Source: Paracoccaceae bacterium
GTDB lineage: Bacteria; Pseudomonadota; Alphaproteobacteria; Rhodobacterales; Rhodobacteraceae
Direction of reading: 5' to 3'
Length of the DNA: 64,000 bases
Assembly: GCA_022448245.1 (NCBI GenBank)
Contig: JAKVCO010000006.1
Coordinates: 62,001-126,000 of the forward strand
The notes under the pieces: generated by a model
The model's input: the letters and a program-made list of their open reading frames with translations, nothing else
Told to the model about the DNA's origin: nothing
The model's database searches: none
Program-made: the position numbers and the translations under genes
Shown: positions 8,696 through 16,722 of the stretch, piece after piece
Layout: the number at the start of each line of letters is the position of its first letter
Position numbering within the stretch: the stretch's first letter is position 1

Positions 8696-9822
8696 CGCAG
8701 GTGCACGTCCGCGGTGGTCAGTTGCAGGCGACCTTCGTGCTTGGCACGCTCCTCATCGATCACTTCCTGCGGGAACTGGCTCATAAAGCAGCAGCATACA
8801 CCTTCATCGATCATTGTGCGCGGCCCCTGCGGGTGCGCGATGTGACGATAGACGCCGTGGCTGTGGCCATGAGAGTGATCGTGGCCGTGTCCATGGTGAT
8901 GGTGGTGATGCCCGTGCCCGTGCGAGTGCTCGTGGTCATGGCTGTGACCGGGCGCCTCATCATCGTCCGGGTCGCGGTATTCGGCGTGGTGGTGATGAAC
9001 ATCCACTTCACCCTTGGCCAAACGCTCCTTGAACGAGGCCATCAGATCGCGGTCGTCTTCCATGACGCCGGTCTCAGCTTCCTTAATGCGCTCCATGAAG
9101 GTGTCGATGACATGGGCCTGATCGGCGAGGTAGTGCGCCTTCAGGAAGGTCACGCCGGGATGCGCTTCGGCCACGCGGTCCACATAGCCATAGATGCGAT
9201 CGATGAGACGGCCTGAGAACAGGAAGTACGGCGCGACGACCACCTTCTTGAAGCCGAGCTTCATCGCCATCTCGAGGCCTTGCCCCACAGACGGATAGGT
9301 CACGCCAGAATACACAGTCTCGGACCAACCGAAGCCCATATTCTCGCAGACGATCCGCGTCAGGCGCGCGGCCTCGGCATTGGCCAGCGTGTCAGAGGTG
9401 CCACGGCCCACGACGACCAGCATCGTGTCATAGAGGTCGCCGTCATGGACGTGATCCACACCCATCGCCTGGAGGATACGCGCCTCGAAAGCAGCGATCA
9501 TCTGGGGGTGCAGGCCGAGTTCGCGCCCATAGCTAACGGTGAGCTCTGGGTTCTTCTCCTGATAGGTCGTCAGAACCGAGGGGATGTCGTTCTTGGCGTG
9601 TGTCGCAGCAAAGAGCATACCGGGAACGGCGAGAATCTCAGTCACGCCTGCATCGCGCAAACGGTCCAGCCCCATGTGAATGTTGGGCGCCGAATATTCC
9701 AGAAAGCCGTATTCTACCGGCATGTCCGGATAGCGCGCCTTCAGGCCCTTCGCGAGGAGGGCGAACTCCTCTTCTGCGATCTTTGCGCGGCTGCCGTGGC
9801 CGCAAATCATGATGCCCTTCAT
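8692..9822 (-). CDS. cbiX: Sirohydrochlorin cobaltochelatase with His-rich and CCC segments
   Basis: A 376-residue CbiX-type chelatase that inserts cobalt into sirohydrochlorin for the cobalamin corrin ring. Two CbiX units are seen: the first has GHGSR (His9) and FAATHAKNDIP (His75), the second begins near VVVGRGTSD (137-145). A linker at residues 276-330 is extremely His-rich with Asp and Gly, and a Cys triplet lies at 343-345, probably a cobalt store and a metal or Fe-S site as known for CbiX-L proteins. It follows the lipoprotein and dnaE on the same strand with a 59-base gap holding a small hairpin (GTTCGTCAGGCGAAC). Confidence 0.88.
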   Translation of the reverse strand: MKGIMICGHGSRAKIAEEEFALLAKGLKARYPDMPVEYGFLEYSAPNIHMGLDRLRDAGVTEILAVPGMLFAATHAKNDIPSVLTTYQEKNPELTVSYGRELGLHPQMIAAFEARILQAMGVDHVHDGDLYDTMLVVVGRGTSDTLANAEAARLTRIVCENMGFGWSETVYSGVTYPSVGQGLEMAMKLGFKKVVVAPYFLFSGRLIDRIYGYVDRVAEAHPGVTFLKAHYLADQAHVIDTFMERIKEAETGVMEDDRDLMASFKERLAKGEVDVHHHHAEYRDPDDDEAPGHSHDHEHSHGHGHHHHHHGHGHDHSHGHSHGVYRHIAHPQGPRTMIDEGVCCCFMSQFPQEVIDEERAKHEGRLQLTTADVHLR

Positions 9823-9881
9823 GGCGTCTCTCCCAGTTCGTCAGGCGAACATTGATTTCCTGCGCCCAATGGCAAGCGCAA

Positions 9882-10820
9882 TCAGCGTATCGACTTGAAA
9901 TCCTTGGCCGCGACCTCGCCGTCGTAGATCAACATATCTGCCCACGTCGGTGCCGTGCCGAAGCGCTCATAGACGCTCACGAAGACGGCGTCACGCCCTA
10001 GCTTTTCGAAGCGTCGTTCGGGGCATTCTGTCCCCACGGGCACCCCGCAAACGCGGCGCCTGATCTGCTTATAAAGGCGGTCCGTCTCGGTCACGGTCGT
10101 CGTGTTCCCGCCGTCCTCGTAGCGCGTGGTCTCATAGGCTTGAACACCGCCGAAAATGGCCAGTGCGGCCACAAAGCGGCGTGGGCATCCGTCTCTGAAA
10201 CCGGTGATGTAATGGGGTCTCAGCACTGTTGAGGATGGGTTCGTGTCGTAAAGCCGGTAGGCTGATCCGCGCTCGGGAAACCGAGAGACCTCTTTGCCCA
10301 GCTCGCTACGCGGCGTCCCGCATGACGAGACGACAACGCCATAGCCTAGGTCTGTGCCAGGGGCGACGATGGTCTCCCCTCGGGAGGCGCGGCGGTTGAG
10401 GAGAGAGGAAAAGAAGCCCGCGCGTTGCGGGCGCGTGGCTTGCGCCTCTACCTTCTCCTGCGGGGCTTCTTCGGTCACAGGCTCGACATCTGGCGCGGCC
10501 TCTTCAACCGTCTCATCAGGTGCTTCTGGCGGAGCAGCAGCCTCGTCACCTGCAACGGCTTCTTCGACAGCTAAATCAACCTCTGCAAGGGCTTGAGCAC
10601 GCTCAGCGCGCCGGGCGATTAGGCGCCCCAGAAGGCCCCGGGGCGGGATTGCTTCGGCGTCTTGCGCGCTCTCTGATGGCTCTGCTGCCTCTTCTTCCAC
10701 CTCAGGCTCGGGAGCGGCGGCGATAGATGCAGCGTTTTCCGGGAGTGGGCCGTCGACGAGCTCAAAATCGATGCCGTCGCAGGCTGCCAAAAAGCAGCAC
10801 AGGATCAGGGCGCGCTTCAC
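9882..10820 (-). CDS. Predicted lipoprotein with Glu/Ala/Pro-rich linker
   Basis: A 312-residue protein with a signal peptide and lipobox LAAC (Cys14) followed by Asp, a residue that in E. coli keeps lipoproteins in the inner membrane. Residues 25-135 are acidic, Ala/Pro-rich and low in complexity; the globular part is C-terminal (about 150-312) with four spaced cysteines (SSCGTP, DGCPRR, RVCGVP, TECPERR). No family is recognised. GTG 10820 overlaps the dnaE stop as GTGA, so it is translationally coupled to dnaE. Confidence 0.7.
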   Translation of the reverse strand: MKRALILCCFLAACDGIDFELVDGPLPENAASIAAAPEPEVEEEAAEPSESAQDAEAIPPRGLLGRLIARRAERAQALAEVDLAVEEAVAGDEAAAPPEAPDETVEEAAPDVEPVTEEAPQEKVEAQATRPQRAGFFSSLLNRRASRGETIVAPGTDLGYGVVVSSCGTPRSELGKEVSRFPERGSAYRLYDTNPSSTVLRPHYITGFRDGCPRRFVAALAIFGGVQAYETTRYEDGGNTTTVTETDRLYKQIRRRVCGVPVGTECPERRFEKLGRDAVFVSVYERFGTAPTWADMLIYDGEVAAKDFKSIR

Positions 10821-13800
10821 AGCTCTTCCACCATCAAAACGCCGGGCAGCGACTTGATCGCCTGCTTTACCTGCGGCGATACCGGGAAATCGCGTCCGAG
10901 GTCGAGCTCCACCTCGCCCGGCAATGCAGGATCCATGAGACAGAAGCGAATTGGGCCTTTGGCACCGCGTGCGGCAGCTTCTTTCAGGCCTTCGAACACG
11001 CCAGCCACGGATGGCACCGCCGCCGTGTCCTCCACAAAGACCTTAAGGCCCGAGGCCCCCGCCTGCGCCACGGCACTATCAATGGGCGTCACGGAGCGGC
11101 CCAGAAGCTTCAGCTGGTCAGCCTCCATCGTGGCCTCAACCTGAACCACAACCTTCGAGCCCGATTCCAAATGCTCCCGCGCCGTTTCCAGCGTGTCCGA
11201 GAACATGGTGACCTCGTAGGCCCCCGTGGGATCAGAAAGCTGAACAAACGCAAAGCGGTTTCCACGCGCGGACTTGCGCTCTTGGCGGCCGCTGACCGTG
11301 CCCGCGAGCTTGCCCACCATGGCACCCTTGCGGCCTGCTTCCTCGGTCAGATCATCGAGCGTCTTCACGCCGGTGCGCTTCAACGGGCCCATGTAATCAT
11401 CAAGCGGGTGGCCTGAGAGGTAGAAGCCGATGGCCGCAAATTCCTCGGCCAACCGCTCCGCAGGGAGCCAATCGTCAGCGGGTGACAAACGGGGCTCAGG
11501 CAAGTCCTCGCCCGCCTCCCCGAAAAGCGACACTTGGTTCGAGGCTTTCTGATCAAAGATCGCCGCCGAATAGGCCGAAAGCGGATCAAGGCTTTCAAAG
11601 ACGCGGCGGCGGTTGGGATCGAGCACGTCGAACGCACCCGCGCGGGCGAGCATCTCTAACGGGCGCTTGCCCACGCGCTTGAGGTCCACACGGCGCGCGA
11701 AATCAAAGAGCGTGGCGAACGGCTTGTCGCCCCGCCCCTCGGTCACGAGCCGCATGGCATCGACACCCACGTTCTTCAGCGCGCCCAGCGCGTAGACGAG
11801 CGCGCCTTCGTGTACGTCAAACGTCGCCTCAGATCGGTTCACGCAGGGTGGCGTGTAGGGCAACGCCAGTGTCTTGCGGACCTCGTTGAAGTAAACGGCG
11901 AGCTTCTCGGTCAGGTGCAAATCGCAGTTCATGACGCCGGCCATGAACTCCACCGGGTGGTTCGCTTTGAGCCAGGCCGTCTGGTAGCTGACCACCGCGT
12001 AGGCCGCCGCGTGGGACTTGTTGAAGCCGTAGTTCGCAAACTTGTCGAGAAGCGCCCAAGTCTCTTCCGCCTTGGCCTTATCAACCCCATTCTCGGCAGA
12101 ACCTTTCAAGAATTTCGGCTTCTCGGCGTCCATCGCCTCCTGAATTTTCTTACCCATGGCGCGGCGCAAGAGGTCCGCGCCGCCAAGCGAGTAACCCGCC
12201 ATCTGCCGGGCGATCTCCATCACCTGTTCCTGATAGACGATGATGCCCTGCGTCTCGTCGAGGATATGGTCCACCGTGGGGTGGAGGAAGTCCCGCTCCG
12301 AGAGGCCGTTCTTGACCTCACAATACTTCGGAATGTTCTCCATCGGGCCCGGACGGTAGAGCGCCACGAGGGCCACGATGTCTTCGATACAGGTGGGCTT
12401 CATGCGCTTCAGGGCATCGATCATGCCCGAGCTTTCCACCTGGAACACGGCCACCGTTTTGCCCGAGGCATAGAGCTTATAGGACGCCTCATCATCGAGC
12501 GGGATCGCGTTGATCTGGTTCACCGTGCCTGCGGCGGGCTCATAAAGCTCCGTCCCGTCAGCGGCGATGTGAAGGTCGCGACCGGCGGATTTGATCAGGT
12601 CAACGGCATTTTCGATGACGGTAAGTGTCTTCAGACCCAGAAAGTCGAACTTCACGAGGCCTGCCTGTTCCACCCACTTCATGTTGAACTGGGTCGCGGG
12701 CATGTCCGAGCGCGGATCCTGATAGAGCGGCACGAGCGCATCAAGCGGACGGTCCCCGATCACAACGCCCGCCGCGTGGGTCGAGGCGTTTCTAAGGAGC
12801 CCTTCCACCTGCTGGCCGTAGGTGAGCAGGCGGTCAACGACCTCCTCAGCCCGCGCTTCCTCCCGCAGGCGCGGTTCATCTGCCAGCGCCTTTTCGATGG
12901 AGACGGGCTTCACGCCCTCCACCGGGATCATCTTCGATAGGCGATCCACCTGGCCGTAGGGCATCTGAAGCACCCGGCCCACATCACGCACCGCGGCTTT
13001 CGACAACAACGCACCGAAGGTGATGATCTGCCCCACCTTGTCGCGGCCGTATTTCTCTTGGACGTAGCGGATCACCTCTTCCCGGCGGTCCATGCAGAAA
13101 TCGATGTCGAAGTCCGGCATCGAGACACGTTCGGGGTTGAGAAAGCGCTCGAAGAGCAGGCCGTAGCGGAGCGGATCGAGGTCGGTAATCGTAAGCGCAT
13201 AGGCCACGAGCGATCCCGCGCCCGAGCCTCGGCCGGGCCCCACCGCCACGCCGTTGTCTTTCGACCACTGGATGAAGTCGGCTACGATGAGGAAATAGCC
13301 GGGGAAGCCCATGCCCTCGATGATGCCAAGTTCGAAGTCGAGGCGCTCTTGGTATTCCTCGACCGACACCGCGTGCGGGATCACCGCAAGCCGCGCCTGC
13401 AGCCCCTCATTGGCCATGCGGCGAAGCTCGGCCACCTCATCATCGGCAAACTTGGGCAGGATCGGGTCCCGCTTGTAGGACTTGAAAGCGCAGCGTTTGG
13501 CGATCTCGATCGTGTTCTCAATCGCTTCCGGGAGGTCGGCGAAAAGGGCCGTCATTTCGTCCGGGGTCTTGAAGTAATGCTGGGCCGTCAGGCGGCGACG
13601 CGCCTCTTGCTGGTCCACATAGGCGCCTTCTGCAATGCAGATCAGGGCGTCGTGCGCTTCGTACATGTCAGACTTCGGGAAGTAGACATCGTTCGTGGCT
13701 ACGAGCGGCAGGCCCATCGCGTAGGCCATCTCCACAAAGCCTTGCTCGGTCAGGCGCTCGGCCTCCGGCTGACCACCCTCGCCCGGGTGGCGCTGAAGCT

Positions 13801-14317
13801 CCACATAGAGGCGGTCGCCAAAGATCGCGCTGAGGCGCTCCATCAGCGCTTGCGCTTTCGGGCGTTGCCCGGCTTGCAGCAGTCGGCCAACAGGGCCGTC
13901 GGGCCCTCCCGTCAGACAGATCACATCGGCTGAGTTCGCCTCAAGCTCCTCCAGCGTGACCTGTGGCACTTGCCCGCCTTTATCAACATAAAGGCAGGAG
14001 TTCAGACGCATCAGCCCCTCATAGCCCGCCTCGCTCTGCGCCAGCAGGACGACAGGCGCTGGCAGGCGCGGTTTCTCGCCCGTCTGCGCGGGGTCAAAGC
14101 ACAGATCGAACTGACAGCCGATGACAGGCTGCACCCCGGCCTTCGCCGCACCTTCTGAAAACTCCAGCGCGCAGAACATGTTATTGGTGTCGGTCACAGC
14201 GACCGCTGGCATGCCCATATCGGCCACCATGCCCGGCAATTTCTTCAGCCGCATCGCCCCTTCAAGAAGCGAATATTCAGTGTGAACGCGGAGGTGGATG
14301 AATCGCGGATCTGCCAT
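10817..14317 (-). CDS. dnaE: DNA polymerase III alpha subunit
   Basis: The 1166-residue replicative polymerase of the DnaE type. Seen: N-terminal PHP domain (FIHLRVHTEYSLLEGA), catalytic PDFDIDF near residues 400-406, the GPGRGSGAGSLVAY stretch upstream of it, a tandem helix-hairpin-helix region, and a C-terminal OB domain (VGKLAGTVSGRQ). Length is usual for the family and no intein is visible. The last gene pair (dnaE, lipoprotein) is coupled by GTGA. Divergent from the ArsR-type gene. Confidence 0.97.
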   Translation of the reverse strand: MADPRFIHLRVHTEYSLLEGAMRLKKLPGMVADMGMPAVAVTDTNNMFCALEFSEGAAKAGVQPVIGCQFDLCFDPAQTGEKPRLPAPVVLLAQSEAGYEGLMRLNSCLYVDKGGQVPQVTLEELEANSADVICLTGGPDGPVGRLLQAGQRPKAQALMERLSAIFGDRLYVELQRHPGEGGQPEAERLTEQGFVEMAYAMGLPLVATNDVYFPKSDMYEAHDALICIAEGAYVDQQEARRRLTAQHYFKTPDEMTALFADLPEAIENTIEIAKRCAFKSYKRDPILPKFADDEVAELRRMANEGLQARLAVIPHAVSVEEYQERLDFELGIIEGMGFPGYFLIVADFIQWSKDNGVAVGPGRGSGAGSLVAYALTITDLDPLRYGLLFERFLNPERVSMPDFDIDFCMDRREEVIRYVQEKYGRDKVGQIITFGALLSKAAVRDVGRVLQMPYGQVDRLSKMIPVEGVKPVSIEKALADEPRLREEARAEEVVDRLLTYGQQVEGLLRNASTHAAGVVIGDRPLDALVPLYQDPRSDMPATQFNMKWVEQAGLVKFDFLGLKTLTVIENAVDLIKSAGRDLHIAADGTELYEPAAGTVNQINAIPLDDEASYKLYASGKTVAVFQVESSGMIDALKRMKPTCIEDIVALVALYRPGPMENIPKYCEVKNGLSERDFLHPTVDHILDETQGIIVYQEQVMEIARQMAGYSLGGADLLRRAMGKKIQEAMDAEKPKFLKGSAENGVDKAKAEETWALLDKFANYGFNKSHAAAYAVVSYQTAWLKANHPVEFMAGVMNCDLHLTEKLAVYFNEVRKTLALPYTPPCVNRSEATFDVHEGALVYALGALKNVGVDAMRLVTEGRGDKPFATLFDFARRVDLKRVGKRPLEMLARAGAFDVLDPNRRRVFESLDPLSAYSAAIFDQKASNQVSLFGEAGEDLPEPRLSPADDWLPAERLAEEFAAIGFYLSGHPLDDYMGPLKRTGVKTLDDLTEEAGRKGAMVGKLAGTVSGRQERKSARGNRFAFVQLSDPTGAYEVTMFSDTLETAREHLESGSKVVVQVEATMEADQLKLLGRSVTPIDSAVAQAGASGLKVFVEDTAAVPSVAGVFEGLKEAAARGAKGPIRFCLMDPALPGEVELDLGRDFPVSPQVKQAIKSLPGVLMVEEL

Positions 14318-14417
14318 GACGATACCCTATCTAGCGCCCGCCTCGCCAGCCACAACCAACGGGCAAAAGTTAGCCACTTGAATAAGTATATTGAATCGAA
14401 TCGATGCGCGGCATTAC

Positions 14418-14433
14418 TTAGCCATATGGCTAA
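14418..14433. promoter_or_regulatory. 16-bp perfect palindrome spanning the arsR-type start codon
   Basis: TTAGCCATATGGCTAA is a perfect palindrome whose centre contains the ATG of the ArsR-type gene. A further half-site TTAGCCA lies at 14370-14376. The arrangement suits an autoregulatory operator for the encoded winged-helix repressor, which would also face the dnaE promoter. Confidence 0.5.
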
Positions 14434-14743
14434 CCATTTAGACACCTTCTTCGCCGCCCTCGCCGACCCAACGCGCCGGGCCGTAATCGAACGCCTCACC
14501 GAGGGCTCAGCGCCCGTGAGCGAGCTCCATGCCCCCCATGACATGGCGTTGCCCACCTTCATGAAGCACCTCTCCAAACTCGAAGACGCCGGGTTGGTGC
14601 GCACCGAGAAGAAAGGGCGCGTCCGCACCGTTCACATCGAAGCCGCCCCCCTTGAGGCCGCCGAAAGCTGGATCAAGCGCCAGCGACAGGTCTGGGAGGG
14701 GCGTCTCGACCGCTTCGCTCGCATTGCCGAAAAACCAAACTGA
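14426..14743 (+). CDS. ArsR-family winged-helix regulator
   Basis: A 105-residue DNA-binding repressor-type protein: MANHLDTFFAALADPTRRAV is the classic N-terminal helix pair, and the recognition region covers about residues 30-60 (LPTFMKHLSKLEDAGLV). No metal-binding Cys cluster is seen, so this is the non-metal subgroup usually paired with SRPBCC genes. The frame is open upstream to 14282, but homologues start at this ATG. The SRPBCC gene follows after 14 bases. Confidence 0.85.
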   Translation: MANHLDTFFAALADPTRRAVIERLTEGSAPVSELHAPHDMALPTFMKHLSKLEDAGLVRTEKKGRVRTVHIEAAPLEAAESWIKRQRQVWEGRLDRFARIAEKPN

Positions 14744-14757
14744 AAGGTCCCGAAACC

Positions 14758-15195
14758 ATGGATACAGATACTCTCTCCTTCACCCGCACGATTGCCGCCT
14801 CGCCTGAGCGCGTCTTCACGCTTTTCACGGATTCCGACACGCGGCAAAGTTGGAACTCCCCGGGCGAAGGCTTCACAGTAACGGTCACCCACCCCGCCAA
14901 AACAGCGCCGGGCGTGCGCGAAAGCGCGCTCGTCCAAGCGGCAGATGAACCCGACACTGTCGTGCATACGGATTGGACGACCGTCACCCCGGAAGTCGTG
15001 GCCCACGCTGAGACACTTGAAGTTGACGGTGAGCCGCTCGCCTCGTCCTTCGCGACCGCCACTTTTGAGCCTGATGGTGACGGCACAAAGCTCACGCTTC
15101 TCGTGGCGCTCGTCTCCTTTGCTGGCGCCGAGATGCTCGACGGCTACCGCATGGGCTGGGAAGCAGGCATTGGCGCGCTTGCTGAGGCCACCTAG
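14758..15195 (+). CDS. SRPBCC (AHSA1-like) domain protein
   Basis: A 145-residue protein of the START/Bet v1-like AHSA1 family: FTRTIAASPERVFTLFTD at the N-terminus and a C-terminal helix MLDGYRMGWEAGIGALAE. Such proteins bind hydrophobic ligands; the ligand is unknown here. It is the usual partner of the ArsR-type gene just upstream and is probably in the same transcript. A short hairpin follows its stop. Confidence 0.8.
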   Translation: MDTDTLSFTRTIAASPERVFTLFTDSDTRQSWNSPGEGFTVTVTHPAKTAPGVRESALVQAADEPDTVVHTDWTTVTPEVVAHAETLEVDGEPLASSFATATFEPDGDGTKLTLLVALVSFAGAEMLDGYRMGWEAGIGALAEAT

Positions 15196-15196
15196 C

Positions 15197-15211
15197 GCCT
15201 AAGGATTAGGC
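15197..15211 (+). terminator. Short hairpin after the ArsR/SRPBCC pair
   Basis: GCCTAAGGATTAGGC forms a perfect 6-bp stem with a 3-base loop, two bases after the stop codon. There is no T-run, so termination by it alone is doubtful. Confidence 0.3.
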
Positions 15212-15357
15212 AGAAGCCACCCCGAGAAGACGGCTGCCCGATCTCTGCCTCTTGCAATTCCTGCCCGCCCGCGCTGAACTACACGAACGGGCGCGCCCTC
15301 TACGCCGCATCGAGAGCGCTCTGGCCCGCCACCTAGGTACCGCGGCTTTGCGCACCC

Positions 15358-16722
15358 ATGGAGATCACTTTCCGCCTGAATGGCGACGCCGTGACAGTTT
15401 CGGATGAGACCCCGACACGCACGCTTCTCGACTGGCTTCGAGACAACAAAGGCCTCACCGGCACCAAAGAAGGCTGCAACGAGGGCGACTGCGGGGCCTG
15501 CACCGTCATGGTCACAGATGAGAGTGGCCCGAAGGCCCTGAACGCCTGCATCCTCTTCTTGCCCCAACTTCACGGCAAGGCCGTTCGCACCGTAGAGGGC
15601 GTCGCCGCACCCGATGGCACGCTGCATCCGGTGCAGCAGCAGATGATCAAACACCACGGCTCTCAATGCGGGTTCTGCACGCCGGGCTTCATCGTCTCCA
15701 TGGCCACCGATCATCTGACCGGATCGACCGACCACGACACAACGCTTGCGGGCAACCTGTGCCGCTGCACGGGCTACGCGCCCATCATCCGCGCCGCGAA
15801 AGAAGCGGAACGGGCCGCGAGCCCGGCGCATATGAAAGACACGCTCCCCGCACCCGCAGTGGTAACTGACACGACACACGCGCTGCCCAAAACCAGCGAT
15901 GAGCTCGCCGCTTGGGCGCTGAATCACCCTGAGGGCACCATTGTCGCCGGGGCCACCGATGTGGGGCTTTGGGTGACAAAGCATCACGCGGAGCTCGGCC
16001 CTATGGCGTTTCTGCACGCCTGCGAGGACCTCAAACAGATCTCTGAGAGCGACGAGGCAATTACGCTTGGCGCAGCGGTAACGATCAGTCGAACCATGGC
16101 CGCGCTGCCCTACGCGGAGCTGCGCGAAATGTTCCGCCGCTATGGATCAACCCAGGTCCGCAACGCGGCCACGATCGGGGGCAATATCGCCAATGGTTCC
16201 CCCATCGGGGACAGTCCGCCACCGCTGATTGCGCTCGGCGCGACGCTGCACTTGCGGCGCGGTGACGTGCGGCGGACGCTGCCACTCGAAGACTTCTTTC
16301 TGGAATACAAGAAACAGGATCGCGCGCCGGGCGAGTTCGTGGAGGCGGTCAGCGTCCCCAAGCGGGCGGATCGGCTGCGGGTCTATAAGCTGTCAAAGAG
16401 GGCCGATCAGGATATCTCCGCCGTGTGCGGCGCCCTTTATGTGCCTGTCGAGGACGGGATCGTACGGGGTGCGCGCATCGCCTTTGGCGGCATGGCGGGC
16501 ACCCCGAAACGCGGGGCCCATCTTGAGGGAGCGCTGGAGGGCGAACCGTGGACGCTGGAAGCGCTCGATGCGGCTCTTCCAGCCTTGCGGGAAGATTTTG
16601 AACCTCTCTCCGACATGCGGGCGTCTGCGGAATACCGAATGACGACGGCTGAAAACATGGTGCGCCGCGCGTTGATGGCCGACGAGGGCGAGCTCCTTTC
16701 AGTGGCGAAGGTGCGGGCATGA
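15358..16722 (+). CDS. xdhA: Xanthine dehydrogenase small subunit
   Basis: A 454-residue subunit carrying two [2Fe-2S] centres and FAD for oxidation of hypoxanthine and xanthine to urate. Seen: plant-type ferredoxin cluster CNEGDCGACTV (about 39-49), second cluster CGFCTPGF and CRCTGY (about 105-140), then the FAD-binding domain with TIVAGATDVG and ATIGGNIANGSPIGDSPP. ATGA overlap with xdhB. First gene of a seven-gene purine operon; 162 bases upstream hold no recognisable regulator site other than the hairpin at 15197. Confidence 0.95.
   Translation: MEITFRLNGDAVTVSDETPTRTLLDWLRDNKGLTGTKEGCNEGDCGACTVMVTDESGPKALNACILFLPQLHGKAVRTVEGVAAPDGTLHPVQQQMIKHHGSQCGFCTPGFIVSMATDHLTGSTDHDTTLAGNLCRCTGYAPIIRAAKEAERAASPAHMKDTLPAPAVVTDTTHALPKTSDELAAWALNHPEGTIVAGATDVGLWVTKHHAELGPMAFLHACEDLKQISESDEAITLGAAVTISRTMAALPYAELREMFRRYGSTQVRNAATIGGNIANGSPIGDSPPPLIALGATLHLRRGDVRRTLPLEDFFLEYKKQDRAPGEFVEAVSVPKRADRLRVYKLSKRADQDISAVCGALYVPVEDGIVRGARIAFGGMAGTPKRGAHLEGALEGEPWTLEALDAALPALREDFEPLSDMRASAEYRMTTAENMVRRALMADEGELLSVAKVRA

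Noticed and set aside
8866-8990. Apparent tandem repeat or CRISPR-like array
   Set aside because: It is codon-level repetition of His and Asp codons within cbiX, with no constant repeat/spacer lengths.
11810-12940. A 376-codon plus-strand frame opposite dnaE
   Set aside because: Antisense shadow of dnaE; no domain, no ribosome site, composition typical of reverse-complement frames.
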